64,000 nt of DNA from Casuarius casuarius (GCA_003342895.1 PTFA01000539.1:62001-126000), one strand, 5' to 3'. Positions 1 through 10,167 are shown, counted from the stretch's first letter. Program-made: numbers and translations. The notes: generated by a model not told the origin, from the letters alone.

Positions 1-383
1 GAAGCGGGGACAGGCAGGGACTTGTAGCCAGCTTCTTGCAAGCAGAAGCTGTGGTTGGTGAGTACTCACCCTGGGTTAGCCCTGAGCCTGGGTGAACATG
101 GGAGAAGAGCACCCTGGAACCTGGCCTGTTCTCCTGGGAGACCCTGCAGAGCAGGGGAGGCTGTAGGATGCTGCCAGCTCATAGGTGCAAGCTCGGCTTC
201 TGCTCTGCTCACCACCAGCTATCCCTCTGCAGTGTCCTGCACACAGCAGGGCCAAGGACCAGGGCATGTCCCCACCCCTGGCATGGGCATGTAGCAGGGT
301 GCCTGGCCTGGGCACATTCTGGCCTGCCACCCCTCTCAGGAGGGTTTCTTTTGCCTCTGACGCTGTCTCCTCTGCTCTTCCAG
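1..383 (+). other. RIPOR1: RIPOR1 intron sequence upstream of the first recognised exon
   Basis: No coding exon could be assigned here. The stretch ends in a pyrimidine-rich tract and CAG acceptor just before the exon at 384. A donor-like GTGAGT occurs at 58, but the bases before it do not read as any part of the protein I recognise. The N-terminal exons of RIPOR1 and its promoter must lie to the left of the window. Confidence 0.6.
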
Positions 384-437
384 CAAGTCAAGTCAATTGA
401 GCGCTTCCTGCGTCGCCTGGAATTTCATGCTAGCAAG
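384..437 (+). CDS. RIPOR1: RIPOR1 coding exon (coiled-coil end)
   Basis: Eighteen codons, phase 0 at both ends, reading [18 protein letters not shown]. Preceded by a pyrimidine tract and CAG, followed by GTAAGA. Heptad-like leucines and charged residues fit the end of the N-terminal coiled coil of the family. Confidence 0.85.
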
Positions 438-3400
438 GTAAGAGCTGGGAGCTGGGGTCAACTTTGTGGTCCTGTGGGTTTCCAGCTTCCTTGCAGCATT
501 GGGAATGTGGGGCTCTTCCCTGCCTGGCTCCCGTCTTGTTCCTCACATCAGTCATGCTTCAGCAATGCCAAGGCAAACTTGTGTTGCTTGGTCCCACTCA
601 GCCTGCTGTGCACCCATGTCTTGGCACAAATGCAGCCGTGTGCTGTCCCACCAGGCACATGGTCCTGCGTGAGCAGGGTGCCCCAGAGACTAGCTGAAGA
701 AAGCCTTAAGGCACAACTGCTGGAGGCCGCCAGGAGTCAGCAGGTCGGTGCTGGCCAGCCCGGAGTCCCTGCCTGCTGTTTGGCCCTCCCAGCACAGCAC
801 CCTGCCCCTCACTGCAGCTCTGGGCCTGTCCCTGCAGATAGATGAGCTCTACGAGGCCTATTGCATCCAGCGGCGACTCCGTGATGGGGCCCACAACATG
901 GTCAAGGCTTACAGCACAGGGTCACCGGGCAGCCGAGAGGCACGTGAGAGCCTGGCCGAGGCCAGCAAGGGCTACAAGGAGTATACAGAGGTGAGGTGCC
1001 TGGCATGGGGTAGGTCGAGAGGGTGCTGAGCCTGGGGGCTGCTGCTGACAGGCGCGCTCCATCCCTCTGCCCCCAGAACATGTGCCTGTTGGAGAGCGAG
1101 CTGGAGAGTCAGCTGGGCGAGTTCCACGTCCGGATGAAAGGTAGCACATCCCCCTCCAGCCTGGCCCACTGACGGCTTCATGCCAGCCATGGACTCGGCC
1201 GTGCACTGACGCCCCTCCGTCTTCTCTTGCAGGACTGGCAGGTTTTGCCCGGCTGTGTGCTGGTGACCAGTACGAGGTTTGTGGGACCTCTGGGACATGG
1301 ATCAGGCTCTGCTGTCCTCCATCCCTGTGGTCCTTACTGTGCCTGGGGGTGTACAGACAGGCCCTGACCTGGGGTACCGGCGCTGGCTGGGCTGGCGTGC
1401 TGTGGGTCTGTGGTGGGTGGCATGGGGCCCTGGATGTGCCCTGGGAGGTGTGGAGAGCACCCACCGTCCTGGTGCTGTGTCTCCCCCTGCCCTCATGCCT
1501 CTGCTCTCTCCCCAGATCTTCATGAAGTACGGACGGCAACGGTGGAAGTTGCGGGGGCGTATTGAGGTGAACAGCAAGCAGGTGTGGGACAGCGAGGAGA
1601 TGGTTTTCTTGCCCCTCATCACCGAGTTCCTCTCCATCAAGGTACAGGGGGCTCTGGGGATAGAGCAGAGAGGAGGCAGGGACAGTGTGGGCTGGCAGGC
1701 ACTGCGCCACCTTTCCCAGCCAGAGCTGCCCTGGGAGCTGTGTCGGGGAACAGCAGCAGAGGTTATGCCATGCCCTGAGGGGAAGCTGTGTAAAAAGCCA
1801 CGGGCTGCCTGTGGGAGGAGAGCGCACCGGACGCAGCACTGGGAGCCAGTGGGGATTCCCTGCTTGCTGCAGCCCAACTACCGCATTGCATCCCTCCAAG
1901 GATTGCCTCTGGGACCTAAACCTAATCCTCGCTGGGGAGGGTGGAGGGGATGCTGTCCCATGGTGGTGGCATCCTGGCAACAGCAGGGATGCTGCGTGCC
2001 TAGCATTCAGTGCCTTCATCTCATCCTCTCTTCTCCTTCCTTCCCCAGGTGACGGAGCTTAAGAGCCTGGCCAACCATGTTGTGGTGGGCAACGTGTCAT
2101 GTGAGACTAAGGACCTCTTTGCAGCTCTACCCCAGGTAGTGGCTGTGGATATCAATGACTTGGGTACCATCAAACTCAGCCTGGAGGTGACCTGGAAGTG
2201 AGTACCTCAGCAGGCATCCCTGGCAGGGCACGGCAGGGCTGAGATGCCTGGTATGGCATGGCCAGAGCTGGCCTGCCCCGGATTGTCCCCCATCCCAAAC
2301 CTGGGTTGCAGTTATGGGGTGCCAGAGGTGGACTGAATAGGGCTGCAGGGCACTGCCTGCCCCAATACCCCTCCTGCTCACTGCAGAGCAGGGTCGGGAC
2401 CCCATCATTTGGCCTGCACCCTTCATCTCCCTGCTGTGCTCCACAGCCCCTTTGACAAGGATGACCAGCCCTCAGCAGCCAGCACCGTCAACAAGGCCTC
2501 CACGGTGAACAAGCGGTTCTCCACGTACAACCAGAGCCCACCGGACACCCCATCCCTGCGGGAGCAGGCTTTCTATGTAAGTGCAGCGGGAGGCAGAGCT
2601 GCCCACCGTGTGGGTGATCTGGCACACAGAGGGGAGTGTGCGGGGATGTGTCTGCCCAGCCACTTCGTCAATTTATGTGTGCCCCGCTAGGTCCCACCGG
2701 GTGGCACAGCTCGGGGGAGATGGAAGGGGAGAACCCCTTGTCCCTCCACCCCCTTGCTCCCTCCATATGGCCACGGCCTGCCAACACCAGCCTGTAAGCC
2801 CCTACTCCTCCCGTGCTCACGGCTCCTCTTCTTTCTGCCCAAGAGCCCGGCGCGGGCAGCCGACAAGCACGGCTGGTCCTTGTTGGACATCTTTCGGGAG
2901 ACACTCTTCGAGAAGCTGTCTCAGAGCTGCTCCTGCGGCGACGTCTCCTCGGTCGAGCTCAGGAGATGGCCGCAGCAGGGCTGTGTAAGTGCGAGGGCTG
3001 GAGCCGGCCTGTAGCTTAGCCCAATGGCTTGGCCGTTCTGCAGTAGTGATAGCCGCTCCTTGCCTCCTACTCACTAGCCCTTTCTGAAGGCTGAGGTCCT
3101 GATCCTGCCAGCTGAGGGCCAGATCCTGCCAGCCAGGGCCCTGGCCGGCATGAGGGGATAGAGCCACCAGGGATGCTGGTGCAGTGAGCGCTAGTGTCCT
3201 CAGCTCCCACTGGAGCCCAGCCACAAGCTCGGGGAGCGTTGGCTGTGTGGGCTGGCCCTGCTCCTCCATCTATGGGTCCTCATGTAAGAGCCAGGCAGTG
3301 GTGAGTAGAAGGTGTGTCCGTGTCCCCGCACTGGTGGCATTGGCGTGGCATTGGTGTGACGTGGCGTGCTGGCTGGTGCTGCCCTCTGCAGGCTGGTGGC

Positions 3401-6400
3401 GGGGCCATAGCCGTCCTCGTAGCTGTGGTGTGTAGTGTGGCTGTGCTCTGCGCGTGTTGCACCTCCTCTGCTCCAGACCTCCCCGTAGCACCTGGGATCT
3501 GCCGGCATCCTGGAATGGCACCCGGCAAACTGGGGCATGGTGGGGGGGGGGGGGTCTGGGCAGCAGGACTCCTGGGTTTCTCCTCAGTGTGATGTGGGAT
3601 CTGGGACTTGAAGGGGAAGCAGCACGTGGGCAATATGGCCATGATGTGCCAGGCCTTTGCCTTCCTGCTTGCTGGGCCTGTGGAGCCAGGCTGGGCAAGA
3701 GGGAGGAGCCAGCAGCTCCTGGGGCCCCGGCTCCTGCAGCCGGAGGGGGTCGATCTCTGCTCTGGCCCCATGAGATCACCAGAGCACCAGCCCTGAGGGT
3801 TGCAGTAGCCTCAGTGTTTTCTGCCTCAGGCATATCCTGGCCCCCTCTATGGGAGGGGAAGGCAGCCCAGGTGAGGGCAATGCCCCTGAGGAGCTGGGCA
3901 GCCACAGGAGGTGCCCAGCTGATGCACCGTGTCCTCTCCCTTCCCAGAACATGCTGCGGCGCCAGGAGGAGCTGGAGAATGGCACAGCCTGGTCCATCTC
4001 CTCGGAGTCATCAGATGATTCCTCAAGCCCCCAGCTGTCAGGCAGTACCCGCCACACCGTGCACAAGCCTATCGTGCAGCCAGAGGTGCAGGCCTCGGCC
4101 CCTGCCATCGAGATCTCCTTCTCCCAGCAGCAGGAGGCAGGGGCTGGAGCCAGCATCCCTGCCGGATCAGGGCTGCCCGACCAGCCAGAGGAGCAAGGCA
4201 GCTCCAAGAAGGATGTGGTGGCCAATGGGCACGTGCCCTACTCCCGGACTCTGAGCCACATCAGCGAAGCCAGCCTGGACACCACGATGGAGGCCAAAGC
4301 TGTGGAGAGCATGTGGGAGCCCTCTCCAAGCCCAGAAGACTCTGGCCCAGGCGAGCCAGACACAGACTCCCTCCCTGGTGCCTCAAAAGTGGTGCCGGCA
4401 GCCTGGGCAGGACAGGACAGAGGCCTCGAGGCCAAGCCCCGCACCATGGTGTCATGGGCTGAGGCCTGTGAGACAGAGGCCACGCGGGTAGAGCCGGTGG
4501 TGAGCCAAGTGCCGGTGCAGAGTGGCTGTGACACCAAGGTCCCCCCACAGGCCACAGCCCCAGCACACACCTCTGCGGAGGAGATGCCTGTCCACACCCC
4601 ACTCCTGCCTGCTGGTCCCCCTGAGGTCCCACGAGTGAAGGCCGTGGACTCAGGCTTGGAGGAGGCCATCAGCCTCCTGGGCTCAGCCCTGGATGACTAT
4701 CGAGGACAGTTCCCAGAGCTGCAGCCCCTTGAACGGGAGCTCAAACACCTGGAGGAGATCCTGCTGGTGAGGGGGCCTCAGAGGGAGTCCACAGCAGTAC
4801 CTGGGGATGAGGGCGGTGGGGCCATCCCAGCTGGTGGGGCACAGAGATGAGGGTGCTGGAGCCATCCCAGCTGGCAGGGCCTGGGGACGAGGATGGCAGA
4901 GCCATCCTGGCTGGCGGTACATAGGGATGAGGGTGCCAGGCTATCCCGGCTTGCATGCCAGCATCTGACAAAGCCATGCCCTCCTCCACAGCACAAGCAG
5001 GGTGTGTTCCTCAGCCGGGCCTCCAGCATCAGCCTCACGGTGGAACACGCACTGGAGAGCTTCAGCTTCCTCAACACCTCTGACATGGATGACTCGGAGG
5101 GCTCTGAGGAGGAGGCCATCCGGGATGAGAGGTGCGCAGCAGCGGGGCTCAGGACAGGGTACAGGGCAGGATGCAGCCCTGGGGCAGCTGGGACAGGAGT
5201 GTCCACCTCTGGTGCGGTGCCCCTCTGCACTGGGGGCCCCAGCGTGGTCAGACCAGCCTGTCTCACCTCAGGGCAGGCCTAGCTTGAGGAGTGGTGGGAT
5301 CCAACCTGTCTGGGGAGCACAATGCCACCCCATATCTCTCTGGGGTCTCATCTCCATGGGAGTTGGGTTGAGAGACAGCCCATGTGCCCTGCACCACTGG
5401 GATCTGCTCCTTTGTCCAGCCCTGAGCAGCCCAAATTAAGTAATATTGTAGGTCCTACAGAAACTCTGCCAGGTGTTTCTCCTGCAGCAATGGGTGGGGA
5501 AGGGCTGGGTCTGGGTTTCCTGCACTGACCTGATGGCTCGGTCTCTCCCTGGCTCGCAGGAGGGCCGCCAAACCCCAGCGTGGGAGTGGGGCCCCCAGCG
5601 CTGGTGAGACGGGGGCAGACGACACTGGCTTGTGCAGCTACTCCGAGGGCAGCACAGACCCCATGAGTACTGGCAATGAGTTCCTGGATAAGTCCCTGGT
5701 GCTTCATCTCAACAACTGCAACTGCCTGCTGCTGGTGAGAGCAGGGGCCAGGGCATGACAGCAGTCCTGAGGCTGCTGGGCACTGGGGTGGGCTGCGGGA
5801 CCCCGGCAGAGCCTGGCAGACTGGGTAGCTCCAATAACTCTCCTCGATACTGCTCTCGCCACAGCCTGGAGGGCCATGCCAACGCTGTGGTCTGGGTGCC
5901 AGGCTCTGTGCCTAAGTCAGTGGTTTGCCTGTGCCTTGCAGAAGCTGGGCACCTTTGGGCCCCTGCGGTGCCGGGAGATGTACGCCCTGGACAGGTTGCT
6001 GCGGGAGGCGCAGGTGCTGGAGATCGTGTGCCAGCTAACGGAGGAGCGATCGGGAGCAGCCAGCTCTGCTGCCGAAGGTAAAGGCACGTGGCAGAGGGAC
6101 CCGTCTATGCCACCCCCCTGGGCTACGTTGAGCCTGGCCCCCCTCTTGTGGGCCTGGCTTGGCAGCAAGGGGCTGTGCCAGGGGGAAGGCAGGAGGTGCC
6201 TGCCAGCTGCGGAGGCCCGGGAAAGGCTTGACAGCGTGTATCTCCACAGTGGTGCAGTTCTCAACACAGAAGGAGGGAGTGCTGCCCCTTTGGGACCTCT
6301 GTGTGGAGGTGCCCAATGTCTACACCTGCCCTGTGGAGCGGTTCCTGCAGGTGCTGAGCACCCAGTATACAGCGCTTATCAACGAGCGGCACCCTGGCCT

Positions 6401-9309
6401 GGCTGACGCAGGTGAGTAGGGACCCGAAGGTGCTCGGGAAGGGAATTGCCAGCACCTCTCACTGACCCCAGCTGGGGCGTTGTGGGTGCCAGGAGCCCTG
6501 AAGAGACCAACGGGGTGCCCAGTGCCCAGGGGTGCCTTGCACACTGACTTGGGCCCTTCCCTACAGTGTGTGTAAAGCTGGTGGAGGATGTGCTGAATCG
6601 ACGGCTGCCCCGGCGACCTGGCAGTGCCCAGAGCGAGCAGGTCACCATCTTTCAGTACTGGAGCCACTTTGAGTCGCTCAGTGCCCTGGTGCTGGACGCC
6701 TATGTGATGGAGCTGGCGGAGGAAGGTGGGTGCCCCCCCACTCTTGTGAGGCCCTGGCATGGCAGTGCCCACCCCTGAGCAGGGGCACCGGAGGCTCTTG
6801 CACCCATGCCATGGAGGATCAATCTGTAGCAACTCCACAGCCTGCCCCGGGGCATCATCCAGGGACTCAGATATTCTTGGAGTGGGCAATCAGGCCTGAT
6901 CTATCCCTGGTGCGCAGCACACTCCCACGCTGCCTTCCCAGGCTTCCTTGGGTCTGTGCTCTCTGCACGTCCCCTGGCACCTTGGCTTGGGTGCCCCTGC
7001 AGCCCCGTGCCGAGCAGTGCCCCTGTGAATTCCCTGCGTGGGGGTTCCCTCTGCTCAGTATGGTTGCAGGGGGCCCAGGGCTGAGCCCCCCGCATCTGAG
7101 CAGCCCTGGGAGGAGGCAGGGGCACACAGGCAATGCTGTCAGGCTCTCGGCACCCCAGCTTAGCAGGCCATTCCCTGCAGTGCTGCTGGCGCAAAACCTG
7201 AATTCGGATGACCAGGACGTGGTGCTGCGGGCCCTGAAACGCGTGCCCGAGGGCCGCCTCAAGAAGGAGGGACTGAAGGCACTGAGCCTGCTCCTCGTGG
7301 AGGGCAACAGCAAGGTGGTGAGCGCTGTGTCGGCTCAGCTCCGCAGCCTGGCTGAAAACCCCCGCTTCCGCCAACGGGTATGTTGCGGGCAGGCCTGGGA
7401 TGAGGTGGGCTGGTGGTGCTGCCACGAGGCGCTGCCTCCCCCATTGCTGCAGCTGAGGGCACAGCACTGACACCTGCTCTCCCCCAGGCCCTCGTGTGTT
7501 ACCTGGACCAGCTGGAGGATGAGGAGGTGCAGACGCGTGTGGCAGGGTGTGCAGCGCTGGGCTGTCTCAAGGTAAGAGGGCTACAGGGAGAAGCTGGTAG
7601 TGCCCAGACACTTGTGTCAGTTCAGTCCCAGGGCTGGCCTGGCTGCAGGGCGGACAAAGAGGAACTGGATGTGTCCAAGGGCTGCCTGGTGCTGCCCCAG
7701 TGGTTGCTGCACATTCCCCTGCACCTGAGATAAGGGAGCTGGGGGGGCCCCAAATGCAATGGAGAACCAGGCAGGGGCAGGCCAGAGGGGACCTGGGGAG
7801 GGAAGGGACAGAGCTAAGGGATTTTCCTGTCTGAGACTGGGCAGGAGGAAGAGGAGGAAGAGCTCTACGGGGGCTTTGGGACCTACGCATGCCAGCCTGG
7901 TACCTGCCATGGGGCTGCAGCAATCTGTGCTGCCTTCTGGGCTGTCCCTATGTTGCCAGGTCTCCCAGCCACATTTAGCCCTTTGCCCCCACTCCTGCAG
8001 GCCAAGGAGAGCATCGAGCAGCTGGTTTACCTGTGCCAAACTGACAAGGAGCCCGTGCGGGAGGCAGCCAAGCAGAGCCTGATGCTGTGTGGTGAGTGCC
8101 CTGCTGCATTGCTTTGCTCCCTCCCCACTCAGGGCTCCCGAGGGGCATCTCCCAGTGCCACGCGCTGGCACTGCCTGTGGGAGAAGGGTGTCCTGGGCTT
8201 GTCCCTGCCTAGCCCTATATGCTCTGGCTCGTGTCTTCCCTTGTGCCAGTACCCGAAGCTCTGCCCAGGCAAGAGCAGATTCGCGGTGGGCATTGAGGGC
8301 TGGAAGCGCCCCCAGCCACAGAGCGCTAAGCGTGGTTGTTATTTATTATTTGCTAGATGGCACTGAGAGAACCATCTGAGTGGGTTACTAGGCCTCCGGG
8401 TCGTGACAGCTGCTGCACAGGTTGGGACATGTGAGCCATCCTCGTCCCTGGTCCCTGCTCCTGTTGCTTTGCTCACGAGTGTCTCGTCTTAGAGCCTGTC
8501 AGCCATGCCATGTTTTGGAGTCTGTGTGTCTTGGCTGTTTGTAGAGCCCATCCCCGCGGCACACCTGGCACATGTAGGCACCTTGTGTCCCGTTTCACAG
8601 CAGATTGTCCATGTCACAACTTCCCGCTGGGGGATGGCCGCTGTGTGCAGATCTGTGTTGGGGGGGGGGGGTGCCAGGGCAGAGTTCTCTGGGCCAGTTT
8701 GCAGCATGGACATCTCTGTCCCTGCATGTATGCAGGCGTCTTGGGGAGCCTGCGGGATATTGGAGCGAGCACACACAGCCATGCACGGCTGTTTCAGACA
8801 TGCCGCCCCTGCCTGCTGCATCTGGTACAGCCCAAGCCCTGGCCCATTTGCCCTGCCTGGGCTCTCTGCCGGTGCGTGGGGTCAGCAGCCAGAGCTCTCG
8901 AAGCTGAGCTGCGAGCGGTCCCTGCCTTGTGTGGGCACGATGCAGCAGGCAGCTGGAGAACAGGATTTACAATGTCTGAATCGAATACAAGAGCCTTGGG
9001 GACTTTGTGAGCCTGATCCCAGCAGGGACCTTGTCCAAGGGTGTGCTAAGTGGGGCAAGAGCTGTTCCTGTGCTCTATGGCCATGTCACCCAGGCTTAGC
9101 TCCACCAGGCATTAGCCACGTTCCCCCTTCCAGGCAAGGGAAAGTGGCTGGGGATGGGCAGGGGCCAGAGCTCCAGAATTTTGGTTCACCAGCCACGGCC
9201 TCTACTTGCAGGGGAGGATGGTAAATCGGCTCACCGGCGGCTGGAGGAGACCCTGGACAGCCTCCCGAGGATCTTTGCACCAGCCAGCATGGCCAGTACA
9301 GCTTTCTGA
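384..9309 (+). CDS. RIPOR1: RIPOR1 (FAM65A), Rho family-interacting cell polarization regulator 1, 5'-truncated by window edge
   Basis: RIPOR1 binds active RhoA-type GTPases and is reported to link them to Golgi and centrosome orientation during cell migration (family knowledge). Exons joined here: 384-437, 838-990, 1077-1140, 1233-1276, 1516-1641, 2049-2197, 2447-2576, (2844-2984 probable cassette), 3948-4766, 4992-5131, 5560-5734, 5942-6077, 6250-6411, 6567-6725, 7181-7377, 7488-7571, 8001-8091, 9212-9309. All junctions are GT-AG and phases are continuous, giving 926 codons without the cassette or 973 with it, then TGA. Order of regions: end of a coiled coil, the conserved [12 protein letters not shown] helix block, the conserved core ending in [14 protein letters not shown], a Ser/Pro-rich disordered middle, an [16 protein letters not shown] motif, then a C-terminal ARM/HEAT-like helical domain. 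The neighbouring CTCF supports RIPOR1 over its paralogues RIPOR2 and RIPOR3. The start codon is outside the window. Confidence 0.95.
838..990 (+). CDS. RIPOR1: RIPOR1 coding exon ([12 protein letters not shown] block)
   Basis: Fifty-one codons, phase 0 at both ends. Contains [20 protein letters not shown] and ends SKGYKEYTE, closely matching the family's Rho-binding N-terminal region as I remember it. Acceptor CCTGCAG, donor GTGAGG. Confidence 0.93.
1077..1140 (+). CDS. RIPOR1: RIPOR1 coding exon
   Basis: Reads [20 protein letters not shown] and ends one base into the next codon. Acceptor CCCCCAG, donor GTAGCA, which is a weak but usable donor. The split codon is completed by the exon at 1233. 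Confidence 0.92.
1233..1276 (+). CDS. RIPOR1: RIPOR1 coding exon (short)
   Basis: A 44-base exon completing the split Gly codon and reading [14 protein letters not shown]. Acceptor TCTTGCAG. The donor is GTTTGT, a departure from the usual GTRAGT, but the phase is restored exactly. Confidence 0.9.
1516..1641 (+). CDS. RIPOR1: RIPOR1 coding exon ([14 protein letters not shown])
   Basis: Forty-two codons, phase 0 at both ends, from [18 protein letters not shown] to EFLSIK. This is the highly conserved core shared by RIPOR1-3. Acceptor CCCCAG, donor GTACAG. Confidence 0.94.
2049..2197 (+). CDS. RIPOR1: RIPOR1 coding exon ([13 protein letters not shown])
   Basis: Reads [20 protein letters not shown] and then [20 protein letters not shown], ending two bases into an Asn codon. 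Acceptor TTCCCCAG, donor GTGAGT. Beta-rich, C2-like core region of the family. Confidence 0.94.
2447..2576 (+). CDS. RIPOR1: RIPOR1 coding exon ([12 protein letters not shown])
   Basis: Completes Asn and reads [12 protein letters not shown], then [20 protein letters not shown], ending AFY in phase 0. Acceptor CTCCACAG, donor GTAAGT. Ser/Thr-Pro sites here are plausible phosphorylation targets. Confidence 0.93.
2844..2984 (+). CDS. RIPOR1: Probable RIPOR1 cassette exon
   Basis: A 141-base, phase 0/0 open segment of 47 codons between two secure exons, with a strong pyrimidine tract (CTCCTCTTCTTTCTGCCC) before an AAG acceptor and a good GTAAGT donor. It reads [20 protein letters not shown] then [17 protein letters not shown]. 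As I recall, the paralogue RIPOR2 has a similar LLDAL-DTFFDKL-SDLPSLRL segment at this place. Including or skipping it keeps the frame, so it may be alternatively spliced. It could also be constitutive. Confidence 0.65.
3948..4766 (+). CDS. RIPOR1: RIPOR1 large coding exon (disordered middle)
   Basis: 273 codons, phase 0 at both ends, from [20 protein letters not shown] to LKHLEEILL. Conserved at both ends ([30 protein letters not shown], and [20 protein letters not shown]). In between it is Pro/Ser/Glu-rich with low complexity. The middle is much shorter than the Thr/Ser-Pro repeat-rich stretch I recall in human RIPOR1. Donor GTGAGG. Confidence 0.93.
4803..4963. repeat. 40-bp minisatellite in a RIPOR1 intron, about 4 units
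   Basis: GATGA-type anchors recur at 4806, 4846, 4886 (GACGA) and 4926, an exact 40-base spacing. Each unit contains a GCCATCCCAGCTGG-like core, with a few substitutions between units. It lies wholly inside the 225-base intron between exons 3948-4766 and 4992-5131. Confidence 0.85.
4992..5131 (+). CDS. RIPOR1: RIPOR1 coding exon ([16 protein letters not shown])
   Basis: Reads [20 protein letters not shown] then [20 protein letters not shown], ending two bases into an Arg codon. The [17 protein letters not shown] motif is diagnostic of the family. Acceptor TCCACAG, donor GTGCGC. Confidence 0.94.
5560..5734 (+). CDS. RIPOR1: RIPOR1 coding exon
   Basis: Completes Arg and reads [18 protein letters not shown], then a Ser/Gly-rich acidic run, ending [18 protein letters not shown] in phase 0. 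The last helix begins the C-terminal helical domain. Acceptor GCTCGCAG, donor GTGAGA. Confidence 0.9.
5942..6077 (+). CDS. RIPOR1: RIPOR1 coding exon ([13 protein letters not shown])
   Basis: Reads [20 protein letters not shown], then [18 protein letters not shown], ending one base into a Val codon. Matches the start of the C-terminal domain in family members. Acceptor CTTGCAG, donor GTAAAG. Confidence 0.93.
6250..6411 (+). CDS. RIPOR1: RIPOR1 coding exon
   Basis: Reads [20 protein letters not shown], then [20 protein letters not shown], ending one base into a codon after HPGLADA. Acceptor CTCCACAG, donor GTGAGT. Confidence 0.92.
6567..6725 (+). CDS. RIPOR1: RIPOR1 coding exon
   Basis: Reads [20 protein letters not shown], then [20 protein letters not shown] and ends MELAEE, phase 1. 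Helical segment of the C-terminal domain. Acceptor CTACAG, donor GTGGGT. Confidence 0.92.
7181..7377 (+). CDS. RIPOR1: RIPOR1 coding exon (ARM/HEAT-like helices)
   Basis: Reads [20 protein letters not shown], then [20 protein letters not shown], and ends NPRFRQR in phase 0. Alternating amphipathic helices look like ARM/HEAT repeats. Acceptor CCCTGCAG, donor GTATGT. Confidence 0.93.
7488..7571 (+). CDS. RIPOR1: RIPOR1 coding exon (short)
   Basis: Twenty-eight codons, phase 0 at both ends: [20 protein letters not shown] then [13 protein letters not shown]-like helix pair. Acceptor CCCCCAG, donor GTAAGA. Confidence 0.93.
8001..8091 (+). CDS. RIPOR1: RIPOR1 coding exon
   Basis: Reads [20 protein letters not shown] then [10 protein letters not shown], ending one base into a Gly codon. 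Another HEAT-like helix pair. Acceptor CTCCTGCAG, donor GTGAGT. Confidence 0.93.
9212..9309 (+). CDS. RIPOR1: RIPOR1 terminal coding exon with stop
   Basis: Completes Gly and reads [20 protein letters not shown], then [11 protein letters not shown] and TGA at 9307-9309. The [11 protein letters not shown] end is the family's conserved C-terminus. Acceptor CTTGCAG after a 1,120-base intron. Confidence 0.95.
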
Positions 9310-9803
9310 GACATCACACACACCTGCCTGCCATCCCTCAGGGCAAAAGCACCGCTGGGCTGCCTGGGCTTGCATGGACTGGGCCAAGCCAGCACCCAGA
9401 GGCTCCCACCCTCAGCAGCGCACTGCAGTATTACCCCTACCAGCAGCTTGCCGCAGCCGCTCACTGCCTTACAGAGCACCGCTTCCCCTGCCCCTAGACA
9501 TTGGCCATTGGGGGTGCCCTGTTTGCACCCCTGGGCAGGGGGGCTCACTGCACCTCTCACCCTTTGATTGCTATTTATATTGCGGGGGAGCTTGCCCTAC
9601 CTGCCCCATCGTTGGCTACAGCTGCTGGGACTGGAGCAGGGCGGAGATGTACCAGACTTCTCTGCCACTTCCCTTCCTGTCACTTGAGGGCACATGCCCT
9701 TCCACGGAAGGACCTGCACTTTGGAAACGATGCTGTTTCTTTCCAGGAGTTTCCTGGGCTGTGGGGACTGTCACCCTTTGCCACCTGGAGTCCCCAGGAC
9801 TTA

Positions 9804-9809
9804 AATAAA
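9804..9809 (+). terminator. RIPOR1 proximal poly(A) signal AATAAA
   Basis: Canonical hexamer about 495 bases past the stop, in an AT-rich context (TTAAATAAAATGATATATGA). Confidence 0.65.
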
Positions 9810-10161
9810 ATGATATATGAGATATTAATATATATACTGCTGGCATTTCTTCTTTCCAGCTCCACATGCTCCTGTCCCTCCCCAGGCCTGGCTGTAGGGA
9901 GTGCAGTGAGATATGGCCCCAGCCCAGAGCCTTTCCCAGTCTCTTGGGAAGCACTGTGGAGGGCAGGGGCAGGAGGAGCAACAGACAGAGGGATGGACAG
10001 ATGGATGGACAGAAGCTGCCACCTTTGTTTTGGTTTTATTTTATTTTTTATTTACAGATTTTTGCAGAAAAACAAAAGCAAAAAATTCTTTTCTATAATG
10101 TCTCTATAAATCTATATATAATGTAATTACAGAGAATGACTAATTTTGATTTTAAACCTGA

Positions 10162-10167
10162 AATAAA
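10162..10167 (+). terminator. RIPOR1 distal poly(A) signal AATAAA
   Basis: Canonical hexamer followed 20-50 bases later by a strong GT-rich element (10186-10210), the usual downstream cleavage element. The better of the two candidates. Confidence 0.75.

Larger units (their letters stand above)
1642..9211 (+). other. RIPOR1: RIPOR1 introns longer than 300 bases
   Basis: The introns 1642-2048, 2985-3947 (2577-3947 if the cassette is skipped), 5132-5559, 6726-7180, 7572-8000 and 8092-9211 are GC-rich and compact. I saw no repeats in them beyond G runs (a 13-G tract at 3542-3554 and another near 8659-8670). No second gene was supported on either strand. Long open frames on both strands here reflect GC richness. 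Confidence 0.7.

Noticed and set aside
1..57. Possible RIPOR1 exon ending at a GTGAGT donor
   Set aside because: The phase 0 frame before the donor covers only a few codons after a weak acceptor and does not match the family.
922..2019. 365-codon minus-strand frame over RIPOR1 exons
   Set aside because: It runs antisense across several secure RIPOR1 exons and introns in GC-rich DNA and resembles no protein family.
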